This document shows, one piece after another, positions 8,858-16,631 of a stretch of 64,000 bases of DNA (within the stretch, counting starts at the first letter, position 1; every line of letters starts with the position of its first letter). Origin of the DNA: Paractinoplanes atraurantiacus (GTDB lineage: Bacteria > Actinomycetota > Actinomycetes > Mycobacteriales > Micromonosporaceae); contig NZ_OBDY01000013.1 in the NCBI RefSeq assembly GCF_900215205.1, positions 20,347 to 84,346 of the forward strand. The letters run 5' to 3'. Made by a program: the position numbers and the translations under genes. The notes beneath the pieces were generated by a model. The model was not told the origin of the DNA. It searched no databases and was given only the letters and a program-made list of their open reading frames with translations.

Positions 8858-10260
8858 CTCGTCGCCTCCGGCGCGGCCTCGTGCAGGCGGAAGGAGCGAT
8901 CGCGCCCGGCCCGGAGGAACACCGCGGGCGGACCGTCCTCGTAGAGGCCCCGCGCCAGCTCGTGCAGGTGGGTGACGAAGACGACCCGCACGCCGGCCCC
9001 GGTCATGGCGTCGATGATGCGGCGGGCGATGTCGGAGCCCTCCCGCTCGTTCGTCGACTGGAAGGACTCATTGCACAACAGCATGCCGTACGGGCCGATG
9101 ACGTCGGCGATCTGCGACATGCGCCGCAGCTCCTCGTCGAACTTGCCGCTGGTCAGCGAGTCGTCCTCGTCGGTGGTGAAGTGGGTGAAGACACCGGTGC
9201 CGATCGAGGTTGTGAACGCGGTCGCGGCCACGAAGGCTCCGGCCGCCGCCATCAGCTGGGCCAGGCCCACGCTGCGCAGGAACGTGGACTTGCCGCCCCG
9301 GTTGGCCCCGGTGACCATGATCAGCGGCTTCCCACCGGCGTCCAGGTCGTTGGTGGCGGCCGGGTGGTCGAGACGAAGTTGCAGGCTCGGGTCGTACAAA
9401 CCCGCGAAGGCGAAGGCCGAATCGTGCAGCGTCGGCCGGCACACCGCGGCGCCCCGGGCGATCAGCGCCTCGCGCAGGTTGAGGCAGCCCAGATAGAAGG
9501 CCACCTCGGTGCGCAGCGTGGTGAAGAACGCCAGCACGTGCCGCGCCGACTGGTCGGCGGCGCCGGCGAGACCGGCCAGGGCCTGATCTCGCAGGGAACT
9601 CAGCGCCCGGCTGGCGGCTTCATCCCCGTACGGAAGCTTGTAAGTGGCCTTGGGTGTGGTGTTGCGGCGGAACAGACCGCGGGCCTGGCGCTCGGGGCGG
9701 CGCAGCGCGAAGCCCTCGCTCTGGTTCCCGGCGCCGAGCCGGGCCGAGACCAGCAGGTTGCCGTCCAGGCCGAGCTGACCGATCCGGGCCGTCGCCGACG
9801 CCAGGTACTCGTCGTCGAACTGGTCGCCGACCATCGCGAAGAACTGCTGAAACCCCGCCGACGACACCCGTGACCGATAGCGATCGACCAGCGATCGCAG
9901 CTCGCGCAGCAGGCCCACGAAGGAGGTCAGCGTCGCAATCGACTGGTTCAGCAGGGTCTCAGGCGAGTCGAAGTAGACGGACCGGGCCGCGGCGCGCTGG
10001 GCCTCGACGGCGCGGCCGGCCAGCTCGTACAGCTCCCGGCCGAGCTTCGGCTCGCGCAGGCAGTCGGCGAGGACGTCCTGGCGGTAGACGACGTTCTCAG
10101 AAGCGACAGGCACGGACAACAGGACCGTACGCGCGGTCTCGGCGAGGAAGTCGTCGCCGGCGGCCATCGCGTCGATCACCGTGGACAGCCCCAGGTCCTC
10201 GGCCACGCGATCGGCCAGCGGCGGCAACGGGCCGGAGGAGGACAACAGGCCCGGCTTCAC
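8788..10260 (-). CDS. MutS-family ATPase, second gene of a tandem pair
   Basis: 490 residues with a helical lever-like N-terminal part (1-305) and a MutS/MSH-type ABC ATPase domain (306-480). Walker A is GANRGGKST (318-326), Walker B ends in LLCNES, so the usual Asp-Glu is N397-E398, and the switch His is present (VTHLHEL, H431). It has no mismatch-recognition domain I and no connector domain, and it is about half the length of true MutS. Its GTG start overlaps the stop of the upstream paralogue (GTGA), so the two are translationally coupled and probably form a heterodimer. The function is not known. Confidence 0.88.
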   Translation of the reverse strand: MKPGLLSSSGPLPPLADRVAEDLGLSTVIDAMAAGDDFLAETARTVLLSVPVASENVVYRQDVLADCLREPKLGRELYELAGRAVEAQRAAARSVYFDSPETLLNQSIATLTSFVGLLRELRSLVDRYRSRVSSAGFQQFFAMVGDQFDDEYLASATARIGQLGLDGNLLVSARLGAGNQSEGFALRRPERQARGLFRRNTTPKATYKLPYGDEAASRALSSLRDQALAGLAGAADQSARHVLAFFTTLRTEVAFYLGCLNLREALIARGAAVCRPTLHDSAFAFAGLYDPSLQLRLDHPAATNDLDAGGKPLIMVTGANRGGKSTFLRSVGLAQLMAAAGAFVAATAFTTSIGTGVFTHFTTDEDDSLTSGKFDEELRRMSQIADVIGPYGMLLCNESFQSTNEREGSDIARRIIDAMTGAGVRVVFVTHLHELARGLYEDGPPAVFLRAGRDRSFRLHEAAPEATSYGADLWKRSRSLAEMPASWSTS

Positions 10261-11744
10261 GCGTGGGCTCCGATCCGCGCGCGCAGCTGGTCCTGGGTGA
10301 GGCCGTACCTGGTGGCCAGGGCGAGCGCGTGGGCCTCACCGTCGGCGCGGCCGCGCGTGACCCGGAAAGTCCCGGCGCTTGTGGTCAGCGACACGACACG
10401 CGGGTCGAGCCGCGACAGCTCGTCGATGAACGTGACGCAGACGCCGACCGCGCCCGCGTCCAGGACGTCCCGCAGGACGTCGATGCTCATGGCCCGCGCG
10501 TCGGCGAACGTGGTGGAGCTGAACATCTCGTTGAGGATCACCACCGAGCGGTTCGTGACCTTCGGCAGCATCTCGGTCATCCGGGTGATCTCGTCCTCGA
10601 GCCGGCTCCGCAGGTCGCCCGCGCGGTCGCCGCGGTCGAAGTGGGTGAGGATCGCGTCCGGCGCGTGCAGGGCCACCGAGCGCCCCGGCACCGGCAGGCC
10701 CAGAGCGGCCAGGTGATAGAGCTGCCCGATCGTGCGGGCGAAGGTCGTCTTGCCGCCCTGGTTGGGCCCGGTCACCACGAGCACCGACTCGCCGTCGCCG
10801 AGCGCGACGTCGTTGGTGACCGGCGCCCGGCTCGCCGCGAGCAGCACATCGAACGTGTCCGTGACCTCGAGCCGGCCGGCCGGCCGCAGGTTCGGGAGGC
10901 AGAACGGCAGGCCCGCCCGCTGAGCCGGGGCGATGAAGTCGAGCCAGGCCAGCGCGAACCGCAGCTCGCGCTCGACCACGTCGATCACCGGATGCCGGAC
11001 CGCCGGATGCCGGTCGACGAAGCGGGCGACCCGGTCGAACACGTCCGGGAACAGTTTCACCACCAGGTCGAGGACGGCCGCGTGGAGCTCGTTCATCTCG
11101 GCCCCGGCCCGCAGGTCGAACTCGTGCGGCGCGACCTCGCCCTCCCGGAAGCGCTCGAAGGTGTCCAGGGTGCCGGCGTTCAGATCCTCCTGATCGGCGA
11201 ACGGACTGGCCGTGATCTCGTCGCCGGAGATCGACAGGGTGTACCGCAGGCCGCCGAGCTCGGCCAGCAAGGCCCGCGCCTCGGACGCCATCGCGGCGAC
11301 GTCGGCCGAGGCCCGGTATTCACGCAGCCAGTCCAGCCAGCCGCGCAGGCCGGCCGACTTCTCGAGCGCGGCGATGGCGGCGTCGACGACACTCACGTAC
11401 GAGGCGATGGCGTTCAGCCGCCACCGTTGCGCCTGCCGGGGATGGCGCACCCGCGCCGCCGCCTCGAACTGCCGCTCGCACCGGGCCAGGCCGTCGCCGA
11501 ACGCTCGCATCGCCGCCAGCAGATCCTCGTCGGCCAGCTCGGCGAACACGGACTGCCGCTGCTCGATGGCCGCCGCGTCGTCCAGCCGGGCCGAGAAGGC
11601 CGGCACGAGATTGTGCCGTTCCCGCCCCTTCACCACCGCTTCGACGAGCTGGTCGAGCTGGAGATCCGCGAAATAGCCGGGCTCCCGGGCCTCCTGGGGC
11701 AGCGGAGCGCCGAACAACCCCGCGAAGGGCGGCGAAACGATCAT
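10257..11744 (-). CDS. MutS-family ATPase, first gene of a tandem pair
   Basis: 495 residues, with a helical N-terminal part (about 1-320) and a C-terminal MutS-type ATPase domain. Walker A is GPNQGGKTT (326-334) and Walker B ends in VVILNEM, again Asn-Glu instead of Asp-Glu. The switch His of MutS proteins is Phe here (VTFIDEL), whereas the partner gene retains it, so the two ATPase sites are asymmetric. ATG 11744 is chosen because TATGCT (11752-11757, minus strand) ends seven bases upstream; ATG 11756 is the longer alternative. Family context: most Actinobacteria lack MutS/MutL mismatch repair and use NucS, so this pair probably does something else. Confidence 0.88.
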   Translation of the reverse strand: MIVSPPFAGLFGAPLPQEAREPGYFADLQLDQLVEAVVKGRERHNLVPAFSARLDDAAAIEQRQSVFAELADEDLLAAMRAFGDGLARCERQFEAAARVRHPRQAQRWRLNAIASYVSVVDAAIAALEKSAGLRGWLDWLREYRASADVAAMASEARALLAELGGLRYTLSISGDEITASPFADQEDLNAGTLDTFERFREGEVAPHEFDLRAGAEMNELHAAVLDLVVKLFPDVFDRVARFVDRHPAVRHPVIDVVERELRFALAWLDFIAPAQRAGLPFCLPNLRPAGRLEVTDTFDVLLAASRAPVTNDVALGDGESVLVVTGPNQGGKTTFARTIGQLYHLAALGLPVPGRSVALHAPDAILTHFDRGDRAGDLRSRLEDEITRMTEMLPKVTNRSVVILNEMFSSTTFADARAMSIDVLRDVLDAGAVGVCVTFIDELSRLDPRVVSLTTSAGTFRVTRGRADGEAHALALATRYGLTQDQLRARIGAHA

Positions 11745-11780
11745 GCAGACGAGCATACGTCGGCGAGGTGACGCATCAAC

Positions 11781-12719
11781 TCAACCGGCGAAGGTGGCCT
11801 TACGGGCGTACTCCTCAATTGTCTTGATCTCCGCCTCCGACAGGCCGATCTCGGTCCGGGCCGTGGCGTACTCGCCGGAGAGGGTGATCGCCGAGGCGCG
11901 CGGGTCGTCGGTGGCCAGGGCGACCGGGACGCCGGCCGCCAGCAGCCGGCGCAAGGGGTGTTCGCGGTAGCTCGGGGCGACGCTGGTGTGCAGGTTGCTG
12001 GTCAGCGCCACTTCGAGCGTGATCCCGTGCGCGGCCAGGTGCTCCAGCAGCGCCGGGTCCTCGACCGAGCGGACGCCGTGGCCGATGCGCTCGGCGCCGA
12101 GGTGGTTGATCGCGTCCCAGACGCTGTGCGGGCCGGCCGCCTCGCCCGCGTGGACCGTCACGTGCAGGCCCGCGTCCCGGGCCTTGGCGAAGGCGGGGGC
12201 GAACTCGGCCGCCGGAACACCCGCCTCGTTGCCGGCCAGGTCCACCGCGCAGAACACCTCGCGGCGCGACAGCAGCGTGTCCACCTGGGCGACGCCCTGA
12301 TCCGGGCCCAAGTCGCGCAGGAGGATGCCGATCAGCGCCACCGGCAGGCCCGTCCCGGCCGAGGCCGCATGCACGCCGGAGGCGACCGCGTCGATGACGG
12401 CCTCGGGCTCCAGGCCGGTCTCCCGGCGGATGAACCACGGGCTGAACCGCAGCTCCAGGTAGCCCAGGCCGTCATCGGCGGCGTCCCGCACCACCTCCGC
12501 GGCCGCCCGCTCCCAGTCCTGGGGGCGCGGGAGGGCGGACGGCGCGGCGTCGACCTTGTCGAGGAAAGGGACGAGGCCGCCCAGAGGGCCCCGGGCCACG
12601 AGCAGGTCCTCGGGGTCGGCCGCGACGGCCAGGGGGTGTCCGTCGCGGTGCGCCAGCTCGAGGACGGTGGATACTCGCAGGGAGCCTTCCAGGTGGCGGT
12701 GCAGGTCGATCATGGTCAC
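11781..12719 (-). CDS. add: Adenosine deaminase
   Basis: 312 residues of the amidohydrolase fold. It hydrolyses adenosine (or a related aminopurine nucleoside) to inosine plus ammonia in purine salvage. The zinc ligands HxH are at H7/H9 (DLHRHLEGS), followed by the catalytic VTVHAGEA, the IGHG strand motif, LTSNLHT and the terminal ATDDPRAS motif. It lies 12 bases after the NAD(P)-binding protein gene and is probably co-transcribed with it. It is slightly shorter than the usual 330-340 residues. A 6-aminodeoxyfutalosine or other adenine-nucleoside substrate cannot be excluded. Confidence 0.9.
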   Translation of the reverse strand: MTMIDLHRHLEGSLRVSTVLELAHRDGHPLAVAADPEDLLVARGPLGGLVPFLDKVDAAPSALPRPQDWERAAAEVVRDAADDGLGYLELRFSPWFIRRETGLEPEAVIDAVASGVHAASAGTGLPVALIGILLRDLGPDQGVAQVDTLLSRREVFCAVDLAGNEAGVPAAEFAPAFAKARDAGLHVTVHAGEAAGPHSVWDAINHLGAERIGHGVRSVEDPALLEHLAAHGITLEVALTSNLHTSVAPSYREHPLRRLLAAGVPVALATDDPRASAITLSGEYATARTEIGLSEAEIKTIEEYARKATFAG

Positions 12720-12731
12720 GAGGTCAGGAGC

Positions 12732-13469
12732 TTAGCCCAGCCACGTGGCGAAGCTGATCGCGCCGATGCGGGCGCCGCTGCCCTGCGCCGGGGCCAGCGA
12801 CTCGACCTGGGCGCCGAAATATCCGGCGGCCGGGTCCTCGATGACCTTGCGGGTGTCGCCCTTGGCCTCCAGGTAGCGGCGGACGAACGACGCCAGCGTG
12901 CCCGCCTCGGGCCCGGCCAGCTCGACCACGCCGTTGGTGGCGGGCTGCTCGACAAGGGCGGCCAGGGTGGCGGCGACGTCGTCGGCGGCGACCGGCTGGA
13001 ATCGGGCGGTCGAGCCGTGCACCTCGCCGTCCTTGGTCGAGAAGTCGGCGATGCCGGCCAGGAACTCGAAGAACTGGGTGGCCCGCAGGATGGTGAACGG
13101 CACGCCGGCCTCGCGGATCTCGCGCTCCTGGGCGACCTTGGCCCGCATGTAGCCGCTGTCCGGGATCTGGTCGCAGTTGACGATCGAGACCGCCAGGTGG
13201 TGGGTCACGCCGGCTGCCTTCTCGGCCTCACCCAGATTGGCGGCCGAGGTCCGAAAAAACTCGAGCACCTCGTCGTCGCCCCAGGACGGCGCGTTGGTCA
13301 GGTCGACCACCGTGTCGGCGCCTTCCAGCGCCTGGGCCAGCCCTTCGCCGGTCACCGAGTTCACGCCCGTCGAGGGCGACGCGGCGACGGCGGTGTGCCC
13401 GGCCTGGGTGAGCAGCGGGATGAGCTTCTTGCCGACGAGCCCGGTGCCCCCGATGACCACGATCTTCAT
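12732..13469 (-). CDS. NmrA-like NAD(P)-binding (atypical SDR) protein
   Basis: 245 residues with a Rossmann fold. The dinucleotide motif is GGTGLVGKKL at residues 7-16, then VVDLTNAPSW and an active-site-like HLAVSIVNCDQIPDSGYMRAK with a Tyr-x3-Lys pair. Such proteins act as NAD(P)H-dependent reductases or redox sensors. ATG 13469 has GGGGTAAGG upstream. It is transcribed divergently from an Rrf2 regulator, with two operators in the gap, so it is very probably the regulated target. Adenosine deaminase lies just downstream. Confidence 0.85.
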   Translation of the reverse strand: MKIVVIGGTGLVGKKLIPLLTQAGHTAVAASPSTGVNSVTGEGLAQALEGADTVVDLTNAPSWGDDEVLEFFRTSAANLGEAEKAAGVTHHLAVSIVNCDQIPDSGYMRAKVAQEREIREAGVPFTILRATQFFEFLAGIADFSTKDGEVHGSTARFQPVAADDVAATLAALVEQPATNGVVELAGPEAGTLASFVRRYLEAKGDTRKVIEDPAAGYFGAQVESLAPAQGSGARIGAISFATWLG

Positions 13470-13482
13470 TGCCTTACCCCTA

Positions 13483-13505
13483 ACTCGGATATCTCTTGTC
13501 CGGGT
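13483..13505. promoter_or_regulatory. Operator copy 1 for the Rrf2-type regulator (imperfect)
   Basis: ACTCGGATA, a 5-bp spacer, then TGTCCGGGT. It has the same 9-5-9 layout as the perfect copy centred exactly 30 bp away, but with two arm mismatches. It lies in the 5' region of the NAD(P)-binding gene, 14 bp from its start. Confidence 0.65.
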
Positions 13506-13512
13506 CAACTCT

Positions 13513-13535
13513 ACTCGGACAACAAGTGTCCGAGT
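13513..13535. promoter_or_regulatory. Operator copy 2, perfect 9-5-9 inverted repeat
   Basis: ACTCGGACA, spacer ACAAG, TGTCCGAGT: a perfect nine-base inverted repeat. It is followed by the presumed -10 of the Rrf2 gene (TAGGAT, 13540-13545), so binding there should repress the regulator as well as its divergent neighbour. Confidence 0.75.
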
Positions 13536-13551
13536 CAAGTAGGATGTGACC

Positions 13552-14019
13552 ATGAAGATGTCCGGCGGGGTCGAGTGGGCCTTGCACTGCACCGTGGTGC
13601 TGAGCGCGGCCGAGCGTCCCGTGCCCGCCGCCCGCCTGGCCGAGCTGCACGACGTCTCCGCCAGCTACCTGGCCAAACAGCTCCAGGCGCTGTCCCGCGC
13701 CGAGATCATCCGGTCCGTTCAGGGCCACGCCGGCGGCTACGAACTGGCCCGTCCGGCGTCGCGGATCACCGTGCTCGACGTGGTCGAGGCGGTCGACGGG
13801 CCACAACCGGCTTTCGTGTGTACGGAGATCAGGCAGCGCGGTCCCCTGGCCGCCTCCGCCGAGGCGTGCGAGAAGCCGTGCGCGATCTCGCGGGCGATGA
13901 GCGCCGCCGACCAGGCGTGGCGGGCCTCCCTGCGCGCGGTCACGATCGCCGACCTCGCGGCCCAGGTGGGTTCGGACTACGACGCGGACGTGTTCGCCGG
14001 CGTACGCGCCTGGCTGTAA
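13552..14019 (+). CDS. Rrf2-family transcriptional regulator
   Basis: 155 residues with the Rrf2 winged helix (LAELHDVSASYLAKQLQALSRAEII) and the signature wing GHAGGYELARP. Three cysteines, C90, C106 and C110, sit in the loop where IscR/NsrR relatives bind an Fe-S cluster, though with different spacing (C-x15-C-x3-C), so it may sense redox state or thiol modification. ATG 13552 follows TAGGAT by six bases, consistent with a leaderless mRNA; an upstream GTG at 13546 would place the start against the -10. It probably autoregulates and represses the divergent reductase gene. Confidence 0.88.
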   Translation: MKMSGGVEWALHCTVVLSAAERPVPAARLAELHDVSASYLAKQLQALSRAEIIRSVQGHAGGYELARPASRITVLDVVEAVDGPQPAFVCTEIRQRGPLAASAEACEKPCAISRAMSAADQAWRASLRAVTIADLAAQVGSDYDADVFAGVRAWL

Positions 14020-14146
14020 AAGATCTCAAGCACGGCGAAGAACCGCCGATCTCAGGGGCACGACCGCGGGTCCCGGCGAGCGCAACCGGGCCGCACCGTC
14101 ACGGGCACCGGGCCCGCACCGTACGCCCTGGAATCTCTTCTCATGC

Positions 14147-14164
14147 CCGGCCGACAACGGCCGG
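14147..14164 (+). promoter_or_regulatory. Stem-loop in the leader of the GH26-like gene
   Basis: CCGGCCG, a four-base loop ACAA, CGGCCGG: a perfect 7-bp GC stem ending seven bases before the ribosome-binding site (GGGGGAG, 14171-14177). It could stabilise the mRNA or end readthrough from the Rrf2 gene. I see nothing else in the 14020-14182 gap. Confidence 0.35.
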
Positions 14165-14182
14165 ACAACAGGGGGAGATTAG

Positions 14183-15235
14183 ATGCTGCGGAAGTCCATG
14201 TACTCGCTGGCCGCGCTCGTCGCGGGCCTCGGTGCGGCGCTCGCCGGACCGGTGGCCGCGCAGGGCGCGACGACGCCGGCGGCGCCGGCGAGCAAGTGCG
14301 TGACCGACGCCAAGCTCGTCCCCACCTGCGGCGTCCTGTGGGGCGCGGCGGCCGGCGGCTTCAGCACCCTGCCGCGCGACCAGGAGCTCAAGACCTGGGA
14401 GCAGAAGTCGGGGCGTACGTCCTCGATCTTCCACGTCTACCACAAGGGTGACGAGAAGTTCCCGACCGCGTCCGAGATCGCCATGGTGCGCGACAAGGCC
14501 AAGCCGCGCGTGCTGCTGATGAACTGGCGCGTCGAGTACGGCTCGACCTGGGCCAACGTCGCCGCCGGCAAGCTCGACGCGCGCATCGACGCGTTCGCGG
14601 CGCGGGTCAAGGCGACCATGCCGGAGAAGTTCTTCCTCGTGCTCAACCACGAGCCGGAGGACGACGTCCGTACCGACGCCAAGCTCGGCATGACCGCGAA
14701 GGACTTCGCCGCGTCGTACCGTCACGTGATCAAGCGCCTGAAGTCCAAGGGCCTCAACAACATGATCAACGTTGTGGCGTACATGGGCAACGAGAAGTGG
14801 ATGGCGCAGTCGTGGTGGAAGGACCTCTACCCGGGTGACGACGTCGTCGACTGGATGGGCCTGGACTCGTACGTCTCCTCCGAGCAGAACTACTACCACG
14901 CCGGCGTCTTCGCCGACCTGCTCGACCGCAAGGCCAAGGGCGGACAGGGCTGGTACGACTGGGCCGCCAAGAACCACCCCACCAAGCCGATCATGGTGGC
15001 CGAGTGGGGCGCCTACCACCGCGTGGGCAAGGTCGTCGACAAGTCCAAGCAGTTCAACTCGGTGCTGCCCGAGCTGGCCAAGCGCCCCAAGGTGAAGGCG
15101 ATCGTCTACTTCGACACGAAGAAGGACCTGTTCGGCGACCGCGACATCAGCATCGACAGCTCGAAGGCCTCGCTGGCGTCGTTCCGCAAGCTGGCCGCGT
15201 CGCCGAAGTTCAACGTCACCCTTCGCCTTCGTTGA
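14183..15235 (+). CDS. Secreted GH26-like glycoside hydrolase (beta-mannanase type)
   Basis: 350 residues with a signal peptide (MLRKSMYSLAALVAGLGAAL, cleavage near VAAQGA) and a TIM-barrel domain. Candidate catalytic residues are E157 (LNHEPED, acid/base) and E274 (MVAEWGAY, nucleophile), matching the NHE and WGE-type positions of family 26. Aromatic residues around WMGLDSY and YYHAGVF suit a polysaccharide cleft. It would act outside the cell on mannan or a related beta-glycan. A strong ribosome-binding site (GGGGGAG) supports ATG 14183. Its stop codon abuts that of the convergent P450. Confidence 0.8.
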   Translation: MLRKSMYSLAALVAGLGAALAGPVAAQGATTPAAPASKCVTDAKLVPTCGVLWGAAAGGFSTLPRDQELKTWEQKSGRTSSIFHVYHKGDEKFPTASEIAMVRDKAKPRVLLMNWRVEYGSTWANVAAGKLDARIDAFAARVKATMPEKFFLVLNHEPEDDVRTDAKLGMTAKDFAASYRHVIKRLKSKGLNNMINVVAYMGNEKWMAQSWWKDLYPGDDVVDWMGLDSYVSSEQNYYHAGVFADLLDRKAKGGQGWYDWAAKNHPTKPIMVAEWGAYHRVGKVVDKSKQFNSVLPELAKRPKVKAIVYFDTKKDLFGDRDISIDSSKASLASFRKLAASPKFNVTLRLR

Positions 15236-16504
15236 TCAACTGAGATTCACCGGCAGGGCGTCCAATCCGAAGACGATGGACGCCCTGCGGTATGTCAGCT
15301 CCCTTTCCGGCACGGCCAGACTCATCTGCGGGAACCGCTCGAACAGGGCCGGATACGCGATGCGCAGCTCCATGCGCGCCAGTTCCGCGCCGATGCACCG
15401 GTGAATCCCGTACCCGAAAGCCAGGTGGGACCTTTTCATCGGCCGCCCGGTGTCGAGTTTCTCCGGTGCGGGGCCGGTCGCCGACGGATCGCGGTCGGCG
15501 CCGCTCAGCGAGCAGATCACGATGTCGCCGGCCCGGATGTCGGCCCCGCCCACCTTGTGATCGCGGATCGCCACGCGAGGGAACGCCACCTGCACCACGG
15601 TCATGTAGCGCAGCAACTCCTCGATCGTGTCGTCGAGGTTCTCGCTCAGCCCGGCCCGGAGCCCGTCGTCGGTCATCAGCGCCAGCGCACCCAGGGCGAT
15701 CATGCTGGCCGACGTCTCGAGGCCCCCGGTCAGCACGCCGTCGGCCAAACCGGCCAGTTCCCGGTCGTCGATTTCGTTTCCGTGTGTACGGATGAGCGAG
15801 CCCAGCAGTCCGTCACCGGGCTCCCGCCGCTGCTTGTCGATCAGGCCGCCCAGATAGGTCAGCGACTCCCCCACCGCGTCCAGCGACGCGCCGGCCCCGT
15901 CCGCGAGATCGAACCGCGCCGTGCTCAGCTTCTGGAAGTACTCCCGGTCCTCGTACGGCACCCCGAGCAGCTCGCAGATCGTCAGAGCCGGCACCGGCAG
16001 CGCGTAGTCGTTCCACAGGTCCACGTCCCGCTTGCCGGCCATCTCGTCGAGCCGGCCCTGGACGATCGCCTCGATCCGGGGTTGCAGGCGCGTCAGGCGC
16101 CGCATGGTGAACTCCGGCGTCAGTGCCTTGCGCAGCCGCGTGTGCACCGGCGGGTCGGCGAAGCCCAGCCCGCCGGGGTCCTGCGTCACGTTGATGCCCA
16201 CGCGCCCCGCGAACTTGCCGAAGTCGTTGCTGTAGCCGTCGAGGCTGCCCAGCACCTCGCGCACCGGCTCGTAGCCGGTGATCAGCCAGCCGCGCATGCC
16301 CAGCGGCAGCGGCAGCCGGCTGACCGGGTCACCTTCGACGCGGCGGGCCATCTCCTCGACCGGGTCGAGACCGTCACGGTGCAGCGGCCACAGCAGCTTG
16401 TCGGGCAGCATGGCCAGTCCCGCATAGGGGCCGTTGCCGCCCGCGAACCTGCGCGCGAGCAGCCCGAACACCTGCGATCGCACCGCCGACACCAGCGAGG
16501 TCAT
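15236..16504 (-). CDS. Cytochrome P450
   Basis: 422 residues, soluble bacterial class I P450. The I-helix oxygen-binding motif is GGLETS (260-265), the K-helix ExxR is E296-LLR (EELLR), and the haem-binding loop FGYGIHRCIGAELARMEL places the cysteinate ligand at C370. It hydroxylates an unknown substrate and would need an external ferredoxin/reductase, which is not encoded nearby. ATG 16504 has GGGTGGGG upstream. It is divergent from an MFS exporter, so the two may share control and handle one compound. Both stop codons of the convergent pair lie in the palindrome GTTGATCAAC (15231-15240). Confidence 0.92.
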   Translation of the reverse strand: MTSLVSAVRSQVFGLLARRFAGGNGPYAGLAMLPDKLLWPLHRDGLDPVEEMARRVEGDPVSRLPLPLGMRGWLITGYEPVREVLGSLDGYSNDFGKFAGRVGINVTQDPGGLGFADPPVHTRLRKALTPEFTMRRLTRLQPRIEAIVQGRLDEMAGKRDVDLWNDYALPVPALTICELLGVPYEDREYFQKLSTARFDLADGAGASLDAVGESLTYLGGLIDKQRREPGDGLLGSLIRTHGNEIDDRELAGLADGVLTGGLETSASMIALGALALMTDDGLRAGLSENLDDTIEELLRYMTVVQVAFPRVAIRDHKVGGADIRAGDIVICSLSGADRDPSATGPAPEKLDTGRPMKRSHLAFGYGIHRCIGAELARMELRIAYPALFERFPQMSLAVPERELTYRRASIVFGLDALPVNLS

Positions 16505-16595
16505 CCCCACCCGGTTTCCTCCCCATCCTGGAATTCGCAGAAGATGATCACATGGATGCGGCGGAAAAGGACGCACGCCAAGATTAATTTTCATA

Positions 16596-16609
16596 TGTAC
16601 AGACGTACA
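16596..16609. promoter_or_regulatory. TetR-like operator 1 before the MFS exporter
   Basis: TGTACAGACGTACA is a perfect TGTAC-N4-GTACA inverted repeat. It sits just downstream of an AT-rich stretch (TTAATTTTCATATG) that could hold promoter elements for either direction. Confidence 0.6.
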
Positions 16610-16616
16610 CATCCTA

Positions 16617-16630
16617 TGTACGCTCGTACG
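16617..16630. promoter_or_regulatory. TetR-like operator 2 overlapping the start of the MFS exporter
   Basis: TGTACGCTCGTACG is a second copy, 21 bp from the first centre to centre (two helical turns). The likely -10 of the exporter, TACGCT (16619-16624), lies inside it and ends seven bases before ATG 16632. Confidence 0.6.
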
Positions 16631-16631
16631 C

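Noticed and set aside
11958..14303. A plus-strand open frame of about 780 codons
   Set aside because: It is antisense to adenosine deaminase and the reductase and then out of frame with the Rrf2 gene. High GC removes stop codons; no motif supports it.
15231..15240. GTTGATCAAC as a regulatory site
   Set aside because: It is formed by abutting stop codons (TGA/TCA) of convergent genes, which are palindromic by nature.
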